Shown here one piece after another: positions 1 to 4,957 of a stretch of 7,770 nucleotides of DNA. Both the position numbers and the translations under genes were made by a program. The stretch's first letter is position 1. Every line of letters begins with the position of its first letter. Source of the stretch: Lachnospiraceae bacterium UBA4317 (GTDB lineage Bacteria > Bacillota_A > Clostridia > Lachnospirales > Lachnospiraceae); the NCBI GenBank assembly GCA_002394525.1, contig DGUF01000173.1, positions 620 to 8,389 on the forward strand, written 5' to 3'. The notes below the pieces were generated by a model. That model was not told the origin of the DNA and made no database searches. It was given only the letters and a program-made list of their open reading frames with translations.

Positions 1-1
1 C

Positions 2-397
2 ACCCTGGGCAGCGGCTTCATCCCCTCTCCCAACCACGCCGGCGGCCTCCGCTTCCACGGCATGAGCACCACGCTCTCCCAGCTCTATCACGACGGCTAT
101 ATGGAGGCTGTCAGTGTCGAGCAGAGCGATGTCTTTGCGGCCGCAGAGCAGTTTGCCCGCGTCGAGGGCATCCTGCCCGCTCCCGAGAGCTCCCACGCGA
201 TCCGCGCCGCGATCGACGAGGCCCTCAGGTGCAAGGAGACCGGGGAGGAGAAGACCATCGTCTTCGGCCTGACCGGCACCGGCTACTTCGACCTGGTCGC
301 CTACCAGAAGTACAACGACGGTGAGATGACCGACGAGATCCCTACCGACGAGCAGATCGCGGCCTCCATCGCCAGGCTGCCGAAGGTCGACAAGTAA
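2..397 (+). CDS. trpB: Tryptophan synthase beta chain-like protein (TrpB2 type), C-terminal part
   Basis: The reading frame is open from the left edge, so the gene is truncated and only its last 131 residues are visible. TrpB is a PLP enzyme that condenses indole with L-serine to give tryptophan. Visible signatures are 'GSGFIPSPNHAGGLRFHGM' (residues 3-21 of the fragment), 'FARVEGILPAPESSHAI' and 'GLTGTGYFDLVAYQ'. The HAGGLR(Y/F)HGM and EGI.PAPE..HAI blocks are typical of the TrpB2 subgroup rather than the classical TrpA-partnered TrpB1. The SGHG PLP-phosphate-type motif of the family appears here as TGTG. The gene ends at TAA and faces the minus-strand block, with a terminator in between. 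Whether the missing N-terminus carries the PLP lysine cannot be seen. The family assignment is firm; the TrpB2 subgroup is likely, from memory of the family pattern. Confidence 0.92.
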   Translation, partial: TLGSGFIPSPNHAGGLRFHGMSTTLSQLYHDGYMEAVSVEQSDVFAAAEQFARVEGILPAPESSHAIRAAIDEALRCKETGEEKTIVFGLTGTGYFDLVAYQKYNDGEMTDEIPTDEQIAASIARLPKVDK

Positions 398-598
398 GGC
401 AGGGGACGGCTCTCAGGCGGTTTACTCTGACCCGTGGAGCGTCGGATACTTTCATTGCGAAGCGGCCCGGCCGGACTGGTAAGGCAGTACCGGAGCGGTG
501 ACACTTGCGCTGGTGTGACCGCAAATTGTCCGGACCGGAAAAAAGGGTTTTTGTGCAAAATCCCTCCTGCACAAAAACCCTTATTTTGCATAAATGAT
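398..598. other. Convergent intergenic region, no gene
   Basis: This 201-bp gap separates trpB from the VanZ-like gene. Apart from the strong terminator at 543-582, it holds only a weaker imperfect hairpin: GCGGTGACAC (495-504) against GTGTGACCGC (513-522), 9 of 10 positions complementary. That hairpin has no U run after it on either strand. I see no coding potential that is not a shadow, and no promoter. Confidence 0.6.
543..582 (-). terminator. Perfect 15-bp stem terminator between convergent genes
   Basis: The arms AAGGGTTTTTGTGCA (543-557) and TGCACAAAAACCCTT (568-582) are perfectly complementary around a 10-base loop. Read on the minus strand, the hairpin is followed directly by a T run (the complement of the A run at 539-544), so it best terminates the VanZ-like gene that stops at 599. 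On the plus strand it is followed by ATTTTG, so it may also work weakly for trpB. I read it as a bidirectional intrinsic terminator for two converging units. Confidence 0.88.
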
Positions 599-1003
599 TC
601 AATTCTTTCTGCTGTCTCCGGCTATCAGCCGCCAGAGCAGGAGGAAGACCCCGCGGACGGCCGCGAAGATGATAAAGAGAAACATGAAGCCGGCCAGCCC
701 CGAGATCACGTCCCTCATTTCCATGTTTCCGGTCCCGGACAGGCCCTGGCCGATCTCGATTGCGAAGGAGAGCATGACCAGGACCGTGAAGACGTAGATC
801 CAGGCGATGACCAGGACGTGGTTTCTGGACAGGAGGATAAAGAGGGGGTAGATGACCAGGAACAGGGCCATTCCCGCCAGCCCCATCACGATAAAGTGGA
901 GCTGCTTATCCGTCAGGATCTGGGACCCTGAATCATTGAGACGGAGAATGGTATCGTGGATGCGGGCGATCCCGCGCACAAACAGGTCCAGTAATCTTGC
1001 CAT
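599..1003 (-). CDS. Small VanZ-like integral membrane protein
   Basis: The product is 134 residues with three or four hydrophobic stretches, at about 35-58, 63-84 and 98-125. It contains 'DKQLHF' (32-37) and 'AIEIGQGLSGTGNMEMRDVI' (81-100). This matches the VanZ-like pattern of an early D-K-x-x-H-F, then an acidic residue and Gln in a helix (E83, Q86), then a D followed by small residues (D98, G102). VanZ-like proteins are membrane proteins of mostly unknown role; the founding member gives low-level teicoplanin resistance, and nothing here supports that specific role. The ATG at 1003 is preceded by GAGG (1009-1012) with a 5-base gap. The gene lies 70 bp after sstT with no obvious terminator between, so co-transcription is plausible. 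The terminator at 543-582 ends the unit. Membrane location is clear; the family call is moderate. Confidence 0.72.
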   Translation of the reverse strand: MARLLDLFVRGIARIHDTILRLNDSGSQILTDKQLHFIVMGLAGMALFLVIYPLFILLSRNHVLVIAWIYVFTVLVMLSFAIEIGQGLSGTGNMEMRDVISGLAGFMFLFIIFAAVRGVFLLLWRLIAGDSRKN

Positions 1004-1073
1004 AATAACCTCACAGACAGGATAAAAGACTGCAGGTCCGCTCCCGGAAGGGCATGGTCATGTGACGTGATGA

Positions 1074-2351
1074 TCAGTCGGCCTGTTTTTTCTTTCTTGC
1101 TTTCCTTCCGCCCAGGAAGTCAGGCAGGGGACGTCCCTGCTTTCTCCACTCGGCATATTCCGCGGTGGCGGCAAAGAGCACGTCGCCGGAGGAGTTGAGG
1201 GCGGTCTCGACGCTGTCCTGGACGACGCCGATGATAAAGCCGACGCCGACGACCTGCATGGCGATGTCGTTGGAGATGCCAAAGAGGGAGCAGGCCATGG
1301 GGATCAGCAGCAGGGAACCGCCGGCCACACCCGATGCGCCGCAGGCGGCCAGGGCCGAGAGGACGGACAGGATGAAGGCGGTGGGAAAGTCGACGTGGAC
1401 ACCGACGGTGTTGGCGGCCGCGAGGGTCATGATCGTGATCGTGATCGCCGCGCCGTCCATGTTGATCGTCGCGCCGAGGGGGATGGAGATGGAGTAGACA
1501 TCCTTGTCCAGGCCCAGTCTCTCACACAGTTCCATGTTGACCGGGATATTGGCGGCGGAGCTGCGGGTGAAGAAGGCGGTAAAGCCGCTCTCGCGCAGGC
1601 ACTTCCACACGAGCGGATAGGGATTGGTCCGCAGGATCATGGCGACGATAAAGGGGTTGACGATCAGGGAGACCGTGAGCATGCAGCCGACCAGCAGGAC
1701 CAGGAGCTTGCCGTATCCCATAAAGGTCTTGAAGCCGCTGCCGGTCACGGTGGCGTAGACCAGGCCGCAGATTCCGAAGGGGGCCAGGTTGATGATCCAG
1801 CGCACGCACTGGGACACGCCGTCAGACAGGTCGCTCAGAAACTGTTTGGTCGTGTCGGAGGCGGTCTTTTTCAGAGCCATGCCCAGGGTGGCGGCCCAGA
1901 AGAGGATACCCATGTAGTTGGCGCTCATGGTCGCCTGCAGGGGGTTGACGATGATGTTCATCAACAGGTTGTAGAGGACCTCGCCCAGACCGCCGGGCGC
2001 CGCCTGCTCCACGCCCTCGGCGACCAGGCTGAGGGTCTGCGGGAAGGCAAAGCTGAAGAGAACGGCGATAAAGGCCGCCAGGAAGGTGGTCAGCATATAC
2101 AGGAAAATGACCATGCCGAAACGGCTGTCGAGCCGGGCGCTGCCCTGGCACAGAGAGCTCATGACCAGCACCGCGACCAGCACGGGCGCGATGGCCTTGA
2201 GGGCTCCGACGAAGAGATCGCCGAAAATGCCGATCAGGGATGCGTGGGGCAGGGCAACGGCCAGAATGGCTCCGCAGACAATACCGATGGCGATCCTGAG
2301 GATCAGGCTGGTCTCAGAGTATTTTTTTGCAATCGATTTTAATGTGTTCAT
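1074..2351 (-). CDS. sstT: Na+/serine-threonine symporter, SstT type (DAACS family)
   Basis: This 425-residue membrane protein has the full length and hallmark motifs of the dicarboxylate/amino acid:cation symporter family. 'TRSSAANIPVNM' (262-273) is the hairpin-1 serine-rich motif in the SstT form. 'NMDGAA' (297-302) is the unwound TM7 sodium and substrate site. 'ASGVAGGSLLLIP' (339-351) is hairpin 2. 'DSVETALNSSGDVLF' (379-393) is TM8, with D379, N386 and D390. Family members import serine and threonine with Na+ across the cytoplasmic membrane. The ATG at 2351 has an AAGGGGG ribosome binding site at 2360-2366. The C-terminus is strongly basic ('GGRKARKKKQAD'), giving a positive cytoplasmic tail. 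The gene has its own strong promoter at 2478-2505 and an unusual leader, and probably leads a two-gene unit with the VanZ-like gene. Substrate specificity is inferred from motif similarity. Confidence 0.93.
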   Translation of the reverse strand: MNTLKSIAKKYSETSLILRIAIGIVCGAILAVALPHASLIGIFGDLFVGALKAIAPVLVAVLVMSSLCQGSARLDSRFGMVIFLYMLTTFLAAFIAVLFSFAFPQTLSLVAEGVEQAAPGGLGEVLYNLLMNIIVNPLQATMSANYMGILFWAATLGMALKKTASDTTKQFLSDLSDGVSQCVRWIINLAPFGICGLVYATVTGSGFKTFMGYGKLLVLLVGCMLTVSLIVNPFIVAMILRTNPYPLVWKCLRESGFTAFFTRSSAANIPVNMELCERLGLDKDVYSISIPLGATINMDGAAITITIMTLAAANTVGVHVDFPTAFILSVLSALAACGASGVAGGSLLLIPMACSLFGISNDIAMQVVGVGFIIGVVQDSVETALNSSGDVLFAATAEYAEWRKQGRPLPDFLGGRKARKKKQAD

Positions 2352-2412
2352 GAAAATTTCCCCCTTCAGGATGCAGAACCTCCGCCCTCCGGATCTGTCG
2401 CCGGGAGGCAGG

Positions 2413-2427
2413 ATTTTCTGAGAAAAT
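2413..2427. promoter_or_regulatory. 15-bp palindrome, possible operator or leader hairpin
   Basis: ATTTTCT-G-AGAAAAT is a perfect inverted repeat of 7-bp arms around one base, lying between the leader hairpin and the sstT ribosome binding site. The tight centre is typical of a DNA-binding dimer site, and the one-base loop makes an RNA hairpin poor. A second, imperfect hairpin lies closer to the gene: CCTCCGG at 2386-2392 against CCGGGAGG at 2401-2408. No regulator can be named. Confidence 0.4.
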
Positions 2428-2430
2428 ATG

Positions 2431-2470
2431 TAAAAAAAACGCCGTCGGAGCCTGATGTTTCCGCCGGCGT
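2431..2470 (-). terminator. Terminator-like hairpin with U run at the 5' end of the sstT leader
   Basis: The arms at 2439-2449 and 2460-2470 pair at 10 of 11 positions around a 10-base loop. On the minus strand the stem is followed by eight Ts (complement of the A run at 2432-2439), the form of an intrinsic terminator. It lies about 180 bp after the histidine kinase stop codon and could end that operon. However, the sstT promoter sits just upstream, so the predicted sstT transcript starts at the base of the stem. It may therefore act as an attenuator or as a 5' protective stem-loop. Confidence 0.7.
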
Positions 2471-2477
2471 CTTTTCA

Positions 2478-2505
2478 ATTATAAAGTATGGCGTTTTTTT
2501 GTCAA
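2478..2505 (-). promoter_or_regulatory. Near-consensus sigma-A promoter for sstT
   Basis: On the minus strand, TTGACA (2500-2505) and TATAAT (2478-2483) are both perfect consensus hexamers, separated by 16 bases that include an A run. The expected start, about 7 bases after the -10 box, is near 2471, roughly 120 bases upstream of the sstT start codon. No other promoter of similar quality is visible in the window. Confidence 0.85.
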
Positions 2506-2572
2506 CCGCACCGAAAAAACCGATTTAAAGTAAACGGCCGGACCCCGGATCAGAGAGGACGGCCCAACCCGG

Positions 2573-2630
2573 ATCAAACCGGACCGGTGTTTTCTGCATT
2601 AAACCGGCCCCGGTCCCTGTATCAAACCGG
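2573..2630. repeat. Three short direct repeats, period about 24 bp
   Basis: ATCAAACCGG (2573-2582), ATTAAACCGG (2598-2607) and ATCAAACCGG (2621-2630) recur at steps of 25 and 23 bp in the spacer between the kinase and sstT. The sequence between the cores is GC-rich and diverged (CCGG and GGACC elements). They lie upstream of the sstT promoter. The remainder of the spacer (2506-2572 and 2631-2647) shows nothing else I can identify. Confidence 0.5.
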
Positions 2631-2647
2631 ACTGCCGTTTTTCCGCG

Positions 2648-3955
2648 TCAGATGCTGAGCAGGCAGGTAAAGGTAATGATGTCGTCCTTCCAGGAGACCC
2701 GGATGGAGCCCTTGTACTGGGTACAGATGTTTTCCGCGATCGAAAGGCCTATGCCGAAGCCGTCCTTGCCGCCGTCGGCGCTGTGCGCGGAGTCCTCCCT
2801 GTAAAAACGTTCAAAAAACCGGGTGTAGTCCACATCCTTTCCCCTGGCGTAGGTGTTGGAGACAGCCAGGCGCACCTGCCTGCCGATCCGGTTTTTGGAA
2901 AAAAGGACATCGACCGCACCGTGGTCGTCGCAGTACTTGAAGGCATTGTCGATCAGGATCGCCGCCAACTGGCGGATCCGGCTCTCATCGGCATTGACCC
3001 GGACGTCCGGGGCGATGTCGGTGGTGAGGGTCTTCTCGTCCTGCCGGGCCAGGGATTCGTAGGGTTTTACGGTGTCCAGGATCACGGCGGAGGCATTGAA
3101 TTCCTTCCGGGCTCCGGGCTCCTCGGCTTCCTGGGCCCGGGCGATCATGACCAGGTTCTGGATCAGGCCGTTCAGGCGGTCGACCTGGCGCAGGGTGGAC
3201 TGGGTCCACTCGGTCTCTCCATTCATCAGCTCCTCCAGCTCGGTGTTGGCCCGGATGATGGCCAGGGGCGTCTTGAGCTCATGGCTGGCATTGGTGATAA
3301 ACATCTTCTGCCGCCTGGCGTTCTCGATCTCCGGGCGGATCATTCTGCCCGAGACTGAGAGGACGGCGGCAAAGGTAATCAGCAGGCCGGCCGCGCAGAT
3401 CAGGATCGTGGACCGGATGATGCTCCTGTTCACATTGATCAGGGTCAAGGCATCGAGGACGACCACGATGGAGGCGCCGTCCATATAGGCTGCCTTTTTA
3501 AAAAAATAGCTGCCGCCGAAATCACCGAAGGAATAGCGGAGCTCCCGGATCCGCTCCGCGGCCTCCACTGCGCTCTCCCGGTCGACGGAATGGATGTGGC
3601 TGAGCTTGACTTCCTGTACCCGGCCGGTCCTGTCGTAGAGGACAGCAAAATAGCGGGTCGTATAGCGGTATTCCGGAGCAAAACTCCGCAAAAGCTCGGA
3701 GCTGCCCCTCTCCCTGGCAGACGCCGTGGTGTTTTCCCCCAGCGAGGTGCCCTCGGTGGCCGCCTCCGGTTTCTGGTCAGGCAGGTCGCCCTTGTTGTCG
3801 ATGATATAATCCAGGACATTCTCCATGGAGCTTCTCAGCTGCAGGTTGTTGGCAATATTGATCAGACCGCCTGTAAAGACCATGACCGTGATGAAGGAGA
3901 GCATGGCGGTCAGTATGAAATTTTTCCGGATCTTGCGGATCGATTCTGCACTCAT
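2648..3955 (-). CDS. Sensor histidine kinase (membrane, HisKA/HATPase)
   Basis: The product is 435 residues from the preferred start. It has a TM segment at about 13-35, an extracytoplasmic region of roughly 145 residues, and a second TM at about 180-200. The HisKA box 'ASHELKTPLAIIR' has its phospho-acceptor at H225. The N-box 'LIDNAFKYC' is near 334-342 and the G-box 'GFGIGLSIAENIC' near 399-411. It should sense an external signal, autophosphorylate, and pass phosphate to the response regulator encoded just upstream. I chose the ATG at 3955 because AGGAGG lies 8 bases ahead of it. A GTG at 3979 would add eight residues but would put that binding site inside the coding region. The sensor region has a polar, Thr/Glu/Ala-rich stretch and matches no domain I recognise, so the ligand is unknown. 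It is separated from its partner by a 187-bp repeat-filled gap instead of the usual near-overlap. Confidence 0.93.
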   Translation of the reverse strand: MSAESIRKIRKNFILTAMLSFITVMVFTGGLINIANNLQLRSSMENVLDYIIDNKGDLPDQKPEAATEGTSLGENTTASARERGSSELLRSFAPEYRYTTRYFAVLYDRTGRVQEVKLSHIHSVDRESAVEAAERIRELRYSFGDFGGSYFFKKAAYMDGASIVVVLDALTLINVNRSIIRSTILICAAGLLITFAAVLSVSGRMIRPEIENARRQKMFITNASHELKTPLAIIRANTELEELMNGETEWTQSTLRQVDRLNGLIQNLVMIARAQEAEEPGARKEFNASAVILDTVKPYESLARQDEKTLTTDIAPDVRVNADESRIRQLAAILIDNAFKYCDDHGAVDVLFSKNRIGRQVRLAVSNTYARGKDVDYTRFFERFYREDSAHSADGGKDGFGIGLSIAENICTQYKGSIRVSWKDDIITFTCLLSI

Positions 3956-4021
3956 GGCGGATACCTCCTGCAGGGACACAGGCAGATGTTTTTATGGGGC
4001 AGAGAGCCTCTGCCGGCGGAG

Positions 4022-4139
4022 CTGTCAGGACCAGTCTGTGCGGGGAGTTCCTGTCAGGACCAGTCTGTCCGGGGAGCTCCTGTCAGGACCAGTCTGTGCG
4101 GGGGAGCTCCTGTCGGGACCGGTCTGTCTGGGAAAGTCC
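4022..4139. repeat. Tandem repeat array, four copies of a 29/30-bp unit
   Basis: Four head-to-tail copies lie at 4022-4050, 4051-4079, 4080-4109 and 4110-4139. The core is CTGTCAGGACCAGTCTGT, followed by a G run and GAGCTC. Copies 1-3 are nearly identical; copy 4 is diverged. The array continues as a degenerate piece (CGGTCAGGA, 4140-4148) that contains the response regulator stop codon at 4143-4145. There are no spacers between copies, so this is not CRISPR. The array occupies most of the 187-bp gap between the response regulator and the kinase, so it should be transcribed in their mRNA. The copy junctions contain GGAGCTCC palindromes (4073-4080 and 4103-4110). Confidence 0.9.
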
Positions 4140-4142
4140 CGG

Positions 4143-4826
4143 TCAGGAAAGGCCGGCCTGAACTGCCAGGAAAAAGCTGCCCCCGCGGCTGCCCTCCAGG
4201 GTGACATCGGCTGCCACGGCCCGGAGCTTGTTGCGCAGGTAGGAGATATAGAGCCAGACCGTGTCTTCGCCGGCCTCCTCATCCCCTCCCCAGACATGCT
4301 GCAGCAGGAAGGGAGTATCCAGGGGCCTGCTGCTGTTTTTCATCAGGATCTGCATGAGCTCGAATTCCTTGATCGAGAGGCGGACGGCATTTTCGGCGCG
4401 GAGCTCAAAGTTCTCCGCGCTCAGCTGCAGGTTGCCGAAGCGGAGGCTCTCGCCGCTGTAGCGGGTGTGGCGGCGGGTCATGGACCGGACGCGGGCCAGC
4501 AGCTCCTTCATGGCGAAGGGCTTGGTCAGGTAGTCGTCCGCGCCGGCATCGAGGCCGTTGACCCGGTCGTCGATCTCCGCCTTTGCCGTCAGGAGCAGGA
4601 CCGGGGCGGTGTTGCCGTCGCTCCGGATCTCCCGCAGGACCTCCAGACCGTCCTTTTTGGGCATCATGATATCCAGGATCACGGCGTCGTAGGCGTTCTG
4701 CCGCAGGTGGTCGAGGGCCTCTTCCCCGTCAAAGACGGAATCTACTGTATATTTTTCGTGTGTGAGCAGGGCGGTCAGGGCCCTGTTCATGTCGCGGGTA
4801 TCCTCCGCGAGAAGGATTCTTATCAT
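4143..4826 (-). CDS. OmpR/PhoB-family response regulator
   Basis: The product is 227 residues, the normal length for this family. The receiver domain (about 1-118) has the acidic pocket 'LLAED' near residue 9, phospho-acceptor D52 in 'VILDIMMPKKDG', T80 in 'LLLTAKA' and K102 in 'YLTKPF'. The C-terminal winged helix (about 128-222) includes 'RLSIKEFELMQILM' and 'DTVWLYISYLRNKL', the recognition-helix region. It is a DNA-binding regulator activated by phosphorylation, presumably by the kinase encoded downstream. The ATG at 4826 follows AAGGAG (4833-4838) by 6 bases; a GTG one codon earlier would leave only 3. The wing reads 'EGSRGGSFFLAV' where most members have an RGxGY motif. Target genes are unknown; sstT and the fusion gene are candidates by position only. 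Confidence 0.94.
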   Translation of the reverse strand: MIRILLAEDTRDMNRALTALLTHEKYTVDSVFDGEEALDHLRQNAYDAVILDIMMPKKDGLEVLREIRSDGNTAPVLLLTAKAEIDDRVNGLDAGADDYLTKPFAMKELLARVRSMTRRHTRYSGESLRFGNLQLSAENFELRAENAVRLSIKEFELMQILMKNSSRPLDTPFLLQHVWGGDEEAGEDTVWLYISYLRNKLRAVAADVTLEGSRGGSFFLAVQAGLS

Positions 4827-4858
4827 CACTGACTCCTTTTTTCTTCTTCATCGCGCAA

Positions 4859-4898
4859 GACCCGTGGATCTGCGCGCAGGACCCGCGGGCGGGTCCTG
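4859..4898. promoter_or_regulatory. GC-rich hairpins in the response regulator leader
   Basis: CAGGACCCG (4877-4885) and CGGGTCCTG (4890-4898) form a perfect 9-bp stem with a 4-base loop, in the 131-bp gap upstream of the response regulator. GACCCG at 4859-4864 could pair with the same CGGGTC, giving a competing structure, and TGCGCGCA (4871-4878) is self-complementary. There is no U run after the stem on the minus strand, so it is not a standard terminator. An unconvincing promoter-like stretch (TATTCA near 4900) lies next to it; I do not call a promoter. Confidence 0.4.
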
Positions 4899-4957
4899 AA
4901 TATGGCGGAGCGTTTTTTTCAAAGCACCGCGCTGAAAGGATTCCGGGGGGCGGGTTT

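Noticed and set aside
495..522. Second terminator after trpB
   Set aside because: The stem has a mismatch and no T run follows it on either strand; the hairpin at 543-582 is a far better terminator.
1395..2342. Long plus-strand frame (315 codons) opposite sstT
   Set aside because: It is antisense to a well-supported symporter gene. Its translation is Gly/Asp/Gln/His-rich low complexity, typical of the complementary strand of GC-rich coding DNA.
2352..2470. Known riboswitch or T-box in the sstT leader
   Set aside because: The leader is only about 120 bases. I could not find a T-box sequence or the conserved core of any riboswitch class I know.
3956..3979. Upstream GTG start for the histidine kinase
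   Set aside because: The strong AGGAGG site lies inside this extension and is correctly spaced for the ATG at 3955.
4022..4139. CRISPR array
   Set aside because: The unit length fits, but copies are directly adjacent with no unique spacers, and no cas gene is nearby.
3825..4832. Plus-strand frame crossing the repeat array and the response regulator
   Set aside because: It is antisense to the regulator and runs through the non-coding 29/30-bp repeats, whose period is not a multiple of three.
4899..4935. Promoter for the response regulator (TTGAAA and TATTCA-like boxes)
   Set aside because: The spacing is about 14 bases and the -10 match is poor, so it cannot be separated from chance.
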